From positions 1-64,000 of the forward strand of contig CAKTDC010000016.1 of NCBI GenBank assembly GCA_934541015.1: 64,000 nucleotides of DNA. The letters run 5' to 3'. The notes under the pieces were generated by a model, which saw only the letters and a list, made by a program, of their open reading frames with translations, did not search any database and was not told the origin of the DNA. A program made the translations under genes and the position numbers. This DNA is from an uncultured Luteimonas sp. (GTDB taxonomy: Bacteria > Pseudomonadota > Gammaproteobacteria > Xanthomonadales > Xanthomonadaceae). Every line of letters begins with the position of its first letter. Position 1 is the stretch's first letter. Below are positions 8,774-18,092 of the stretch, in pieces.

Positions 8774-9559
8774 ATGCACCTGGACACGCCAGACGCGCCG
8801 GTCGACCCGCAGTCCCAGCGCCTGCGCGACAAGCGCAGGCTCTCGCTCGCGATCAAGACCAGCCTGTGCTTCGTCGCCCTGCTCACGGTCGTGTTCGGGC
8901 TGCAGGCGATGGTCGACCTGGGCGCGTTCGCGGTGGCGCCGCTGTCCACGCAAGGCCTGGTCGGGATCCTGGGTGCGCCGCTGCTGCACGGCTCGCCCGG
9001 ACACCTGCTCGCCAACGCCACCGCCCTGCTGCTGCTGGGCACGCTGGCGATGGCGGTCTACCCGCGCGCCACCGTGCGCGGGCTGCCGCTGATGTGGCTG
9101 GGCTCGGGGCTCGGCGCCTGGCTGCTGGGCGAGCCGGGCTCCTACCACCTCGGCGCCAGCGGCCTCACCCACGGCCTGATGTTCCTGGTCTTCGTGCTCG
9201 GCCTGCTGCGCCGCGACCGGCCCTCGATCGCCGCGGGCATGATCGCCTTCTTCTTCTACGGCGGCATGCTGCTGACGGTGCTGCCGCAGGAGCCGGGCGT
9301 GTCCTGGCAGTCGCACCTGGGCGGCGCCCTCGGCGGCATCCTCGCCGCCGTGCTGCTGCGGCGCAGCGATCCGCTGCCGCCGCGGCGCCGCTACAGCTGG
9401 GAGATCGAGGAGGAGCTGGCGCTCGAAGCCGCCGGGGCCGGGCGCGACACCTTCGAGCCGCCATCGCCGCAGGACGTGCCGGTGCTGTGGAAGCGCGACG
9501 CCGACGACGGACAGCGCGGCGTGGTCCTGCCCTTCCCGCCGCGCGACCGCCGGCACTGA
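8774..9559 (+). CDS. Rhomboid family intramembrane serine protease
   Basis: The 261-residue protein has about six membrane helices and the rhomboid landmarks: HGSPGHLLAN near the second helix, the nucleophile S129 in GASGLTHG, and the catalytic H181 in SHLGGALGG. A cytoplasmic tail of ~60 residues rich in charged and Pro residues follows the last helix. Rhomboids cut transmembrane proteins within the bilayer; the partner is unknown here. ATG at 8774 is chosen because it gives a short basic N-terminus before the first helix; no clear ribosome-binding site precedes it. The 299 bases upstream (8475-8773) hold no gene I can support, but include a CCCGGCGC...GCGCCGGG hairpin module shared with the origin-flanking repeats. 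Confidence 0.9.
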   Translation: MHLDTPDAPVDPQSQRLRDKRRLSLAIKTSLCFVALLTVVFGLQAMVDLGAFAVAPLSTQGLVGILGAPLLHGSPGHLLANATALLLLGTLAMAVYPRATVRGLPLMWLGSGLGAWLLGEPGSYHLGASGLTHGLMFLVFVLGLLRRDRPSIAAGMIAFFFYGGMLLTVLPQEPGVSWQSHLGGALGGILAAVLLRRSDPLPPRRRYSWEIEEELALEAAGAGRDTFEPPSPQDVPVLWKRDADDGQRGVVLPFPPRDRRH

Positions 9560-9583
9560 GCCGCCGCCCGCGGCGCCCCGGCC

Positions 9584-9611
9584 TTGCCCGCGCCGGCGCG
9601 GCACCTACAAT
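9584..9611 (+). promoter_or_regulatory. Candidate sigma70-type promoter
   Basis: TTGCCC at 9584-9589 and TACAAT at 9606-9611 are 16 bases apart. Transcription would begin close to 9618. This favours the internal GTG at 9690 as start of the next gene, or else a leaderless GTG at 9618. Confidence 0.45.
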
Positions 9612-9689
9612 CGGCCGGTGCGCATCTGCCCGCGCCTCCCGTGCGGGCTGCCGGGGAGGCTTGCGGCGTGCGCAACCGGGGACCCCGCC

Positions 9690-10700
9690 GTGCACCAGCA
9701 CATCGACGCGATGATGGACGACTACCGCGGCCAGGCGCCGGGCGCCGCGCTGCTGGTGGTGCGCGAAGGGGAGGCCGTGGTGCGCAGGGGCTACGGCCTG
9801 GCCGACGTCGACGCTGGGGTGGCGGTCACGCCCGCCAGCAATTTCCGCCTGGCCTCGGTGAGCAAGCAGTTCACCGCCACCTCGATCCTGCTGCTCGCCC
9901 GGGACGGCAGGCTCTCGCTCGACGATCCCCTGCGCCGCTGGCTGCCCTCGCTGCCGCCGGCCACCGCCGGCATCAGCCTGCACCACGTGCTCTGCCACAC
10001 TTCGGGCCTGATCGACTACGAGGACGTGATGCCCGGACCGGACGGGCGCCAGCTGCGCGACGCCGACGTGCTGCGCATCCTCGAAGGCCAGGACCGGCTG
10101 CATTTCGCACCCGGCGGCGGCTACCGCTACAGCAACAGCGGCTACGCCCTGCTCGCCCTGGTGGTCGAGCGCGCGAGCGGCCGCGACTACCCGGCCTTCC
10201 TGCGCGAGCGCATCTTCGAACCATTGCGCATGCGCGACACCCTGGCCTTCGTCGACGGCGGGCCCGCGGTGCCGCACCGCGCCCGGGGCCACAGCCTGCG
10301 CGACGGCGGCTGGGTCCGCACCGACCAGGACAGCACCAGCGCGGTGCTCGGCGACGGCGGCATCTATTCCTCGATCGACGACCTGGCGAAGTGGGACGCC
10401 GCGCTGCACGACGACCGCCTGCTTCGGGCCGACGCGCGTGCGCTCGCCTTCACCGCGCACACCGCCACCGACGAGACCGACGTCGACGGCTACGGCTACG
10501 GCTGGCGCATCCACCACGGCGCGCAGGGCCGGCTGCTGTGGCACTCGGGTGAAACCATCGGCTTCCGCAACGTGCTGCTGCGCTGGCCGGAGCGGCGCCT
10601 GACCGTGATCGTGCTGAGCAACCGCGACGCACCCGGGCCGTATGCGCTGGCCCGGCGCATCGCGGCCCTGTTCGACGGCGGCGAGGCCGGATCGCGATGA
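9690..10700 (+). CDS. Serine hydrolase, class C beta-lactamase/DD-peptidase family
   Basis: The 336-residue product carries the three catalytic motifs of the family: S56-V-S-K59, Y147-S-N149, and H285-S-G287 in the place of the Lys-Thr-Gly box. The His in the third motif and the absence of a clear signal peptide point to an esterase- or peptidase-like member more than a true AmpC enzyme. The start is uncertain: GTG at 9690 with a weak GGGGA upstream is used here, and GTG at 9618 is also in frame but would sit at the predicted transcription start. Its stop overlaps the next gene's start by four bases (ATGA), so the pair is translationally coupled. Confidence 0.82.
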   Translation: MHQHIDAMMDDYRGQAPGAALLVVREGEAVVRRGYGLADVDAGVAVTPASNFRLASVSKQFTATSILLLARDGRLSLDDPLRRWLPSLPPATAGISLHHVLCHTSGLIDYEDVMPGPDGRQLRDADVLRILEGQDRLHFAPGGGYRYSNSGYALLALVVERASGRDYPAFLRERIFEPLRMRDTLAFVDGGPAVPHRARGHSLRDGGWVRTDQDSTSAVLGDGGIYSSIDDLAKWDAALHDDRLLRADARALAFTAHTATDETDVDGYGYGWRIHHGAQGRLLWHSGETIGFRNVLLRWPERRLTVIVLSNRDAPGPYALARRIAALFDGGEAGSR

Positions 10701-11305
10701 CGACCGGCACGACCACCAGGGAACGCAATCCCTATGCACCCCCCGCCGCCCGACTCGGCATGGCGACGGCCGCGGGTCACGCGGAGTTCTACATCGTCAG
10801 CCGCCGCAAGTTCGTGCTGCTGTTCGTGGCCACCGTCGGGCTGTACCAGCTCTACTGGTTCTACCGGCACTGGAAGCAATACGGCCAAGCCCACCAGAAG
10901 TTGCTGTGGCCCGTTCCGCGCGCGATCTTCGCGATCTTCTTCACGCATTCGCTGGTGCGCAACATCCGTCTCTCCCTGCGGCTCGGTTCCCGCCCGCATC
11001 GCTGGGCCCCGAGGACCCTCGCCACGATCTTCGTCATCCTGCAGATCGCGTCCAACATCCTCGACCGCCTGTCGTCGTACGGCATCGGAACGCCCGCCTC
11101 GTTCTGGGCAAGCCTGCTGGTCCTGGTTCCGCTCGGCGCAACGCTGCTGTCGATCCAGGGGGCTGCCAACGTCGCCTGCGGCGATCCCGCGGGAAGCCGC
11201 AACTCCCGGCTCACCGCTGCCAACTGGGCCTGGCTCGGGCTCGGCGGCCTGTTCTGGGCGCTGCTGCTCGCGCGTCTGCTGTCTCCGGAACAGTCACCCG
11301 CCTGA
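10697..11305 (+). CDS. Membrane protein of the DUF4234-like type
   Basis: The 202-residue protein begins with a ~30-residue soluble segment, then FYIVSRRKFVLLFVATVGLYQLYWFYRHWK. That run is the kind of sequence found at the start of DUF4234 membrane proteins (SxxKFxxLxxxTxGxYxxYWFY). Further hydrophobic segments lie at about residues 110-128, 133-150 and 175-195. It overlaps the serine hydrolase gene by four bases. Role unknown; the coupling suggests a membrane partner for that hydrolase, which is inference. Confidence 0.78.
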   Translation: MTTGTTTRERNPYAPPAARLGMATAAGHAEFYIVSRRKFVLLFVATVGLYQLYWFYRHWKQYGQAHQKLLWPVPRAIFAIFFTHSLVRNIRLSLRLGSRPHRWAPRTLATIFVILQIASNILDRLSSYGIGTPASFWASLLVLVPLGATLLSIQGAANVACGDPAGSRNSRLTAANWAWLGLGGLFWALLLARLLSPEQSPA

Positions 11306-11389
11306 CGCCGGCCCGGCGCTGCGCTGCCCCGGCGTTGTCCGTTCCATTTCGCGGTGCTAGCGTGCCGGCTCCCCGCACCGGAACCCGCG

Positions 11390-13111
11390 ATGTCGCCCCG
11401 CGTCCTGCTGTCGCTCGCCCTGCTGGTCGCCACGGCGGGCCTGTCCGCCTGCGCCAAGGCGCCTCCGGCACCGCCCGAGGCCGCGGCCGAAGCGGCAGCG
11501 CCGGACATCCCGCGGCCACCCAACGACACCCCCGCCGGCCAGCGCATCGAAGCCGACCTGCGCGCGCTGGCCGACGATGCGATGGAAGGCCGCGAGACCG
11601 GCACGCCCGGCTACGACCGCGCCGCCGACCTGGTCGCGCAGCGCTTCGCCGCCATCGGCCTGGAGCCGGCCGGCGACGACGGCACCTGGTTCCAGCGCAT
11701 CCCGCTGCTGGCGGCCACGCGCATCGCCGACGGCGCGCGCCTGGCCGTGCACCGCGGCGGGCGCAGCATCGAGCTGCAGTACCTGGAGCAGTACCTCACG
11801 CTGCCCAGCCCGCTGCACGCACAGGCCGATCTCGAGGCCCCGGCGGTGTTCGTCGGCCACGCCATCCACGCGCCGGACATCGGCCACGACGACTTCGCCG
11901 GGCTCGACCTGCGCGGACGCATCGCGGTCGCCTTCACCGACGCCCCGGAGACCTTCGACCACGACCTGCGCGCCCACCACTCCGCGCAGCACGTGAAGAA
12001 CCGCGCGCTGGCCGAGCGCGGCGCGATCGGCGTGGTGATGGTGTTCACCCCGGCGCTGGCCGCGGCCGTGCCCTGGCAGCAGCTCCAGTCGACCGCCGAC
12101 AAGCCGGGCATGGCCCTGGTCGACGCCGACGGCAGCGTGCCCGACGCCCAGCCGGGCCTGCAGGCGGGGGCCCTGGTCAGCGTCACCGCCGCCGACCTGC
12201 TGTTCGCCGACCTCGACCGCAGCGCGGCGCAGCTGTTCGAGCAGGCGCGCGCGGGCACGCTCAAGGGCTTCGAACTGCCCGGCACGCTGCGCCTGGCCCA
12301 GCGCACGCGGATCGAGCCGATCGCGAGCCGCAACGTCGTCGGCGGGCTGCCCGGCAGCAGCGCCGCCCTGGCCGGCGAGCACGTGGTGCACAGCGCACAC
12401 CTGGACCACATCGGCCGCGGCGCGGCCGTCGACGGCGACGACATCCACAACGGCGCGCTCGACAACGCCCTGGGCGTGGCGATCATGCTCGAGACTGCGC
12501 GCGAGCTGCAGCCGGCGCAGGCGCGGCCGGCGCGCTCGTCGCTGTTCATCGCCCTGGGCGCGGAGGAACAGGGCCTGCTCGGTTCGCAGTGGTTCGTGCA
12601 CCGGCCGACCGTGCCGCGCGGGTCGCTGGTGGCCAACATCAACCTGGACATGCCGGTGCTGACCGCACCGACCAGCGACGTGGTGGCGATCGGCGGCGAG
12701 CACTCGACGCTGCAGGCGGCGATCGCGCAGGCCGCGGCCGACATCGGCGTGGCGCTGTCGCCCGACCCGTTCCCGGAGCAGGTGAGCTTCGTGCGCAGCG
12801 ATCACTTCTCCTTCGTGCGCGGCGGCATCCCGGCGGTGTACCTGGCCGGCGGCATCACCGGCACCCGTCCCGACCAGGATCCGCAGCGCGCCGCCGCCTG
12901 GTTCCTGCGCAACTGCTACCACAGGCCCTGCGACCAGGCCGACCTGCCGATCCAGTACGGCGACGCGGCGCGCATGGCGCGGCTGGGCGCGCGCATCGGC
13001 CGCATCGTCGGCGACGCGCCGGAGCGCCCGGCGTGGAATCCGGACAGCTTCTTCGGCCGGGCTTCCGGCACGGGGCGGGATGCGGCTCCAGAGGCTGCGC
13101 GGGGGAACTGA
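11390..13111 (+). CDS. M28 family zinc peptidase, lipoprotein
   Basis: The 573-residue protein has a lipoprotein signal peptide with lipobox LSAC, so it should be anchored in the envelope. A PA-type insert domain (about 120-290) interrupts the peptidase fold. The zinc ligands and catalytic residues of M28 are visible: H337 and D339 in AHLDH, D358 in LDNALG, E392/E393 in GAEEQG, D420 in NLDMP and H472 in RSDHFSF. M28 enzymes are aminopeptidases or carboxypeptidases. The start at 11390 is fixed by the signal peptide. It lies among other exported hydrolases. Confidence 0.9.
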   Translation: MSPRVLLSLALLVATAGLSACAKAPPAPPEAAAEAAAPDIPRPPNDTPAGQRIEADLRALADDAMEGRETGTPGYDRAADLVAQRFAAIGLEPAGDDGTWFQRIPLLAATRIADGARLAVHRGGRSIELQYLEQYLTLPSPLHAQADLEAPAVFVGHAIHAPDIGHDDFAGLDLRGRIAVAFTDAPETFDHDLRAHHSAQHVKNRALAERGAIGVVMVFTPALAAAVPWQQLQSTADKPGMALVDADGSVPDAQPGLQAGALVSVTAADLLFADLDRSAAQLFEQARAGTLKGFELPGTLRLAQRTRIEPIASRNVVGGLPGSSAALAGEHVVHSAHLDHIGRGAAVDGDDIHNGALDNALGVAIMLETARELQPAQARPARSSLFIALGAEEQGLLGSQWFVHRPTVPRGSLVANINLDMPVLTAPTSDVVAIGGEHSTLQAAIAQAAADIGVALSPDPFPEQVSFVRSDHFSFVRGGIPAVYLAGGITGTRPDQDPQRAAAWFLRNCYHRPCDQADLPIQYGDAARMARLGARIGRIVGDAPERPAWNPDSFFGRASGTGRDAAPEAARGN

Positions 13112-13183
13112 TTCCTTCGCTCCGGCCTGCCGCCGCCGCGTAACATGGCCCGTCATCGACAACTACCTGCCCCGGAGTCCCGC

Positions 13184-14209
13184 ATGCCCGCTTCCCGCCC
13201 CGGCCGCCTGCGCAGCCTCGCATCCGCCGCCGCGCTGGCGCTGCTGCTGGCCACCGCCTCCGCCGGCGCCCGCGGCCCGGCGACGACGCAGCCGGCCGCG
13301 CTGCAGGCGGAGGTCGAGCGTCTGGCCGCGCAGCTGCCCGGCAGCGTCGGCGTCGGCCTGGTCCACCTGGAAAGCGGCCGCAGCGTGTTCGTGGCACCCG
13401 ACCGGCCCTTCCCGATGGCCAGCACCATGAAGGTCCCGGTGGCGGTGCACATCCTCAGCCTGGTCGACGAGGGCAGGCTGTCGCTGCGCCAGCAGGTCCT
13501 GCTGGGCGAGGACGACGTGTATCCGGAGATGGGCGGCCCGATGGACCTGCACCTGGGCGCCGGCTCGGCGATCACCGTGCGCGACCTGCTGCACATGATG
13601 ATCACCGTCAGCGACAACAACGCCACCGACATCCTGCTCCGCCTGGGCGGGGGCACGGCCGCGGTGGACGCGCGGATGCGGGCGCTGGGCATCGAGGACA
13701 TCCGCGTCGACCGCTACATCTGGGAGCTGCTGGCCAACTACTACGGCGACGCCGCGGCCTCGCAGGCCGCCCCGCTCGATCCGGCCGGCTACGGCAGCCT
13801 GGCCTCCGGCGAGCGCAGCGCCGAGCAGCGCCGCGGCAACATGGATGCCTGGAACGCCGATCCGCGCGACACCGCCACCGCGCGCGGCATGGCCGGCCTG
13901 CTTGCCCGGCTCTGGCGCGGCGAGCTGCTGGCCGCCGACACTACCAGGGAGCTCCAGGACATCCTGCTGCAGACCCGCACCGGCAGCGCGCGCCTGCGCG
14001 GCATGCTGCCGCCGAAGACGCCGCTGGCGAACAAGACCGGCACCGTCGGCGACAGCATCAACGACGTCGGCGTGATCGCGCTGCCCGGCGGCCGCGGCCA
14101 CGTGGTCGCGGTGGTGTTCGTGCAGTCGCGCGAGCCGACCGCCGCGCGCGAGGCCGCGATCGCGCACATCGCCCGCGCCGCCCACGACTACTTCCTGTTC
14201 GTGCCCTGA
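13184..14209 (+). CDS. Class A beta-lactamase family protein
   Basis: The 341-residue product has a signal peptide (hydrophobic ~12-27, ends near SAGARG) and all four class A motifs: S80-T-M-K83, S143-D-N145, E181 with N185 in the omega loop (WELLAN, the E166/N170 pair), and K284-T-G286. A complete catalytic set suggests an active penicillin-binding serine hydrolase, and family members hydrolyse beta-lactams. Inserts before the omega loop and before the KTG box make it longer than TEM-type enzymes, so the substrate range cannot be judged. The start at 13184 follows CGGAG. No AmpR-like regulator is adjacent. Confidence 0.88.
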   Translation: MPASRPGRLRSLASAAALALLLATASAGARGPATTQPAALQAEVERLAAQLPGSVGVGLVHLESGRSVFVAPDRPFPMASTMKVPVAVHILSLVDEGRLSLRQQVLLGEDDVYPEMGGPMDLHLGAGSAITVRDLLHMMITVSDNNATDILLRLGGGTAAVDARMRALGIEDIRVDRYIWELLANYYGDAAASQAAPLDPAGYGSLASGERSAEQRRGNMDAWNADPRDTATARGMAGLLARLWRGELLAADTTRELQDILLQTRTGSARLRGMLPPKTPLANKTGTVGDSINDVGVIALPGGRGHVVAVVFVQSREPTAAREAAIAHIARAAHDYFLFVP

Positions 14210-14289
14210 GCGCGCGCCCGCGCCTGTCCGCGGGCGCCGGCTTCCCCCGTTGATCCGGGAAACCCCGCATCGGCGCCTGCAGGCGTTCC

Positions 14290-15624
14290 ATGGCCAACCC
14301 CGTCGTCATCATCCACGGCTGGAGCGACAACCACGCCTCGTTCCGCAAGCTGCGCGACTTCCTGGCGCAGGGCCTGGGCGTGCCGGCGACGATCCTGAAG
14401 CTCGGCGACTGGATCTCGCTCGACGACGACGTCGGCTATGCCGACATCGCGCTGGCGCTGGAGCGCGCCTGGCACGCCGAAGGGCTGCCGACGACGCACC
14501 GCTCGGTCGACGTGGTCGTGCACAGCACCGGCGCGCTGGTGGTGCGCGAGTGGATGACCCGCTTCCACGCGCCCGAGACCGTCCCCGTGCACCGCTTCCT
14601 GCAGCTGGCGCCGGCCAACTTCGGCTCGCACCTGGCGCACAAGGGCCGCTCCTTCATCGGCCGCGCGGTGAAGGGCTGGAAGACCGGCTTCGAAACCGGC
14701 ACGCGGATCCTGCGCGGGCTGGAGCTGGCCTCGCCCTACACCCGCCAGCTGGCCGACCGCGACCTGTTCGTCGCGCCCGCCAGACGCTGGTACGGCGCCG
14801 GCCGCATCCTGTCGACGGTGCTGATCGGCAACAAGGGCTACACCGGCATCCAGGCCATCGCCAACGAGGACGGCTCCGACGGCACCGTGCGCATCGGCAC
14901 CGCCAACATGCACGCGGCGCAGGCGCGGATCGTGTTCCCGCCGGGGCCGGTGGCGCCGCAGGTGCAGTTCCGCAACATCGCCGGCGCGGTCGGCTTCGCC
15001 ATCGTCGACGGCGACAACCACAGCGACATCACCATGAAGGACCGGCGCTCGCGCAGCGGCCTGCGCGAGGAGCTGATCCTGGCCGCGCTCAAGGTCGACG
15101 ATGCCGACTTTCCGGAGTACGCCGACCAAGCCTTCCCCTGGCAGGCCTGGCTCGACGGCCGCGCCGGTGCGGCCAGGGCCAGCTCCGACAAGCGCCAGAA
15201 CACCGTGGTCCACCTGACCGACAGCTTCGGCGACGACGTCACCGATTTCTTCTTCGAATTCTGGCGCAGCGAACGCAGCGACCGCACCTTCGAGCAGCGT
15301 TTCTACAAGGACACCATCGCCGACGTGCATGTCTACGGCGACAACGGCGCCTGGCGCACGCTCAACTTCGACATCGACAGGTTCGAGGCCCTGCGCCAGC
15401 ACCCGAGCCTGGGCTTCGAGACCCTGCTGGTGAGCGTGTTCGCCTCGCCGGCCAGGACCGGCAGCGCCAGGGTCGGCTACAGCACCGCCACCGGCCGCGA
15501 CATCGGCGCCTGGCACATCGAGGGCCGCGATTTCGGCAAGGCCTTCTCGCCGCACCGCACCCTGTTCGTCGACATCGAGATCCCGCGCGTGGTCGACGAC
15601 TCGGTGTTCCGGTTCCGGACCTGA
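14290..15624 (+). CDS. Lipase/esterase-like alpha/beta hydrolase
   Basis: The 444-residue protein begins VVIIHGWSDNHASF, the first strand and oxyanion loop of a PGAP1/lipase-type hydrolase. The nucleophile elbow VVHSTGALVVREW follows, with His replacing the usual first Gly. QLAPANFGSHLAHKGRS is typical of triacylglycerol lipase-like or phospholipase-like proteins. The last ~170 residues form a second beta-rich part with no family I recognise, which could be a C2- or effector-like accessory domain. There is no signal peptide. Substrate unknown; a cytosolic hydrolase or an effector exported by another route are both possible. Confidence 0.75.
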   Translation: MANPVVIIHGWSDNHASFRKLRDFLAQGLGVPATILKLGDWISLDDDVGYADIALALERAWHAEGLPTTHRSVDVVVHSTGALVVREWMTRFHAPETVPVHRFLQLAPANFGSHLAHKGRSFIGRAVKGWKTGFETGTRILRGLELASPYTRQLADRDLFVAPARRWYGAGRILSTVLIGNKGYTGIQAIANEDGSDGTVRIGTANMHAAQARIVFPPGPVAPQVQFRNIAGAVGFAIVDGDNHSDITMKDRRSRSGLREELILAALKVDDADFPEYADQAFPWQAWLDGRAGAARASSDKRQNTVVHLTDSFGDDVTDFFFEFWRSERSDRTFEQRFYKDTIADVHVYGDNGAWRTLNFDIDRFEALRQHPSLGFETLLVSVFASPARTGSARVGYSTATGRDIGAWHIEGRDFGKAFSPHRTLFVDIEIPRVVDDSVFRFRT

Positions 15625-15639
15625 GCGCGGGCGGCGTCC

Positions 15640-15993
15640 TCAGGCATCAGACATCCCCGCCGACCGCGGGTCAAACTCCCAGTCAGTCGGCAACCGGTAC
15701 ACCGTACCGTCGTCATCCTGGACGGTCCCGCCCAGCGCCTCGGCGATCCGGAGCATCTTCCGGTACAGCGCGGTATCGGGCCACTTGCTGCTGATGTTGC
15801 CCCGGGACCAGGCCAGCCACGGCTCTTCGTATGCCGACTCCCCGTGCCAGCGTGCAAAGTACGGGCCCGCAGAGGTATCGAGAGACAGCTCGGGATCGGA
15901 TGCGATGAAGGAGAGCCACTCATCCTCGGAGATAGGCGATGCCTCGTTCTCCGCCCAGAACCGGGCACGGGTGATGTACAGCTCGATTCCCAT
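15640..15993 (-). CDS. Hypothetical 117-residue protein
   Basis: The start at 15993 has a near-perfect AGGAGGACC ribosome-binding site, which supports this as a real gene. The product begins GIELYITRARFWAENE and is rich in Trp, Glu and Asp with no membrane segment. I do not recognise the family. The size, acidity and Trp content resemble small immunity-type proteins, but that is a guess. The stretch from 15640 to about 16230 is visibly less GC-rich than its neighbours, hinting at a separate origin. The gene is convergent with the lipase-like gene, 15 bp away. Confidence 0.7.
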   Translation of the reverse strand: MGIELYITRARFWAENEASPISEDEWLSFIASDPELSLDTSAGPYFARWHGESAYEEPWLAWSRGNISSKWPDTALYRKMLRIAEALGGTVQDDDGTVYRLPTDWEFDPRSAGMSDA

Positions 15994-16234
15994 TGGTCCT
16001 CCTGCGATGTCTCGCAACAGCGGCAGCCAGAGGACCTTGCAACACTCAATGCTTGAGCGCATCCGCCCTCAAACGGGCGTCATGCACAAGAAGGAGATTG
16101 ACGTCTTGTTCGTCGAACGCGCTGCCTGCGAGTGCTGAAGGGGCCATGTAATGGATGACGATCAATCAGCGGACAACTCCGCCCGACAAGTGATTTCCAA
16201 TGCAGTTGTCCCCTCAAACCCGCCGGAGATCAAC

Positions 16235-16711
16235 TCAGCCTTCCGGCAGCGGCAATCCCCCGAACGCCTTGACGGTACGCAGCACGAAGCTGGAGTTGAC
16301 GTCGGCCACGCCGGACTGGGCGAGCAGGCGGTCGAGCAGGAAGCGGGAGAAGTGCTCCAGGTCGGCGACGGCGATCTGCAGCAGGTAGTCCATGTCGCCG
16401 GTGAGCGCGTGGCAGGTCACCACCTCGGGCCAGTCGTTGACGTCGCGGGCGAAGGCGGCCACCGATCCGGCATCGTGCTTCTTCAGCTGCACGCGCACGA
16501 AGGCGAGCAGGCCCAGGCCCAGGCGCACCGGGTCGACCTCGGCGCGGTAGCCGGTGATGACGCCCTCGCGCTCGAGCCGCTGCACCCGGCGCAGGCAGGC
16601 CGAGGCCGACAGGTGCACGCGCTCGGCCAGCTCGGCATTGGTCTGGCGGCCGGCGCGCTGGAGTTCGGCGAGCAGGAGCAGATCGATGCGATCGAGTTCG
16701 GCAGCGGCCAT
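16235..16711 (-). CDS. Lrp/AsnC family transcriptional regulator
   Basis: The 158-residue protein has the AsnC-type winged helix-turn-helix (residues ~5-60: LDRIDLLLLAELQRAGRQTN, then LSASACLRRVQRLEREGVI). The C-terminal RAM ligand-binding domain follows, with TGDMDYLLQIAVADLEHF. The family senses amino acids and forms octamers or hexadecamers. It is divergent from phhA across 303 bp, an arrangement that usually means it controls the neighbour; phenylalanine or tyrosine is the likely effector by context only. Confidence 0.92.
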   Translation of the reverse strand: MAAAELDRIDLLLLAELQRAGRQTNAELAERVHLSASACLRRVQRLEREGVITGYRAEVDPVRLGLGLLAFVRVQLKKHDAGSVAAFARDVNDWPEVVTCHALTGDMDYLLQIAVADLEHFSRFLLDRLLAQSGVADVNSSFVLRTVKAFGGLPLPEG

Positions 16712-17014
16712 CCCGTGTGCATTTCCGTATTTTGACGCAAGGATATTGCGCTACACGGGCAGACAGGCGCAACTTTGCAAGCCTCTTGCGGGGTGCGGTG
16801 GCTATGCTCGTGTCGTGCCCCACTCCCACCCCCGCCCGCGAGCGGGGAGGGAGCGAGCGACCCGCCGCAGCTGATCGACGCCAGCCAGCCCACCCCCCGC
16901 GTGCGCGGGCAGGAGACCGGCCCAGCCCGTCAGCGCCGCCCGGGCGGCAGCCCTCCTCCGCGTGCCGGGGCGGGAGCCACGCTCGACGTGGGGAAAACTT
17001 CCCGGGAGACCAGC
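16712..17014. promoter_or_regulatory. Divergent intergenic region between the Lrp-type gene and phhA
   Basis: These 303 bases hold no supported gene. The Lrp-proximal end is AT-richer (CCGTATTTTGACGCAAGGATATTGCG) and carries CGCAACTTTGCAAGCC, suited to promoter and regulator sites. The phhA-proximal part is G/C-rich, with a CCCGCGTGCGCGGG hairpin and a CGGGAG ribosome-binding site at 17003-17008. Confidence 0.4.
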
Positions 17015-17911
17015 ATGTCCGCACAGCCACAGCCGCGCCGCGTCGAAAACCTGCACACCGACAAGGGCAAGGTGCCGGTGTACGCCACGGGCATCGTCGA
17101 GCAGCCATGGGACGAGTACGGCGCCGACGACCACGCCACCTGGGCCACGCTGTTCGCGCGCCAGCGCGAGGTGCTCGCCGGCCGCGCCTGCGACGAATTC
17201 CTGCAGGCCCAGGACGCGATGGGCATGACCCCGCACGCGATCCCCAGGTTCTCCGAGCTCAACGCCGCGCTCGGCGCCGCCACCGGCTGGCGCCTGATCG
17301 GGGTCGAGGGCCTGCTGCCGGAGCTGGACTTCTTCGACCACCTGGCCAACCGCCGCTTCCCGGTGACCTGGTGGATCCGCCGCCCCGAGCAGATCGACTA
17401 CATCGAGGAGCCGGACCTGTTCCACGACCTGTTCGGCCACGTACCGCTGCTGATGGACCCGGTGTTCGCCGACTACATGCAGGCCTACGGCCGCGGCGGG
17501 GTGAAGGCGCACGGGATCGGCCCGGAGGCGCTGCAGAACCTGACCCGGCTGTACTGGTACACGGTCGAATTCGGGCTGATCCGCCAGCACGACGGGCTGC
17601 GCATCTACGGCGCCGGCATCGTCTCCTCCACCGGCGAAAGCATCCACGCACTCGAGAACGCCGCGCCCAACCGCATCGGCTTCGACGCCGAACGCATCAT
17701 GCGCGCGCGCTACCGCATCGACAGCTACCAGAAGACCTACTTCGTGATCGACAGCTTCCGCCAGCTGATGGACGCGACCGCGCCGGATTTCACCCCGATC
17801 TACGCGCGGCTGGCCACGCAGGACTCCATTCCCGCCGGCGAGGTGCTGGACAGCGACAGCGTCTTCCAGCGCGGAAGCGGCGAGGGCTGGTCCAGCGACG
17901 GCGACGTCTGA
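17015..17911 (+). CDS. phhA: Phenylalanine 4-monooxygenase (PhhA)
   Basis: The 298-residue protein is the compact bacterial form of the aromatic amino acid hydroxylase. The non-heme iron ligands are H137 and H142 in FHDLFGHVPLL and E185 in YTVEFGL, in register with the Chromobacterium enzyme (138/143/184). It converts phenylalanine to tyrosine using tetrahydropterin and oxygen. The start at 17015 follows CGGGAG. The aminotransferase gene follows at 18093 and an Lrp-type regulator is divergent, so this looks like a small phenylalanine/tyrosine catabolic group. The usual pterin recycling partner phhB is not in the window. Confidence 0.95.
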   Translation: MSAQPQPRRVENLHTDKGKVPVYATGIVEQPWDEYGADDHATWATLFARQREVLAGRACDEFLQAQDAMGMTPHAIPRFSELNAALGAATGWRLIGVEGLLPELDFFDHLANRRFPVTWWIRRPEQIDYIEEPDLFHDLFGHVPLLMDPVFADYMQAYGRGGVKAHGIGPEALQNLTRLYWYTVEFGLIRQHDGLRIYGAGIVSSTGESIHALENAAPNRIGFDAERIMRARYRIDSYQKTYFVIDSFRQLMDATAPDFTPIYARLATQDSIPAGEVLDSDSVFQRGSGEGWSSDGDV

Positions 17912-18092
17912 ACCAGCGCCTCCGGCAGCGAGGCAGCGAGGCGATACCGCTCCCGCACGCGAAGGACGGAGCTTCCGGCGGCCACGGTTCCAGTTGCAAC
18001 GGACGCGGGCGGGCCGCGGCGAGCTGCTAAAATCAGGCGGTTTGCGCCGCTGCCTGCGCACCATCCCTCCCCTCACTGCCGACGACTCTGCC

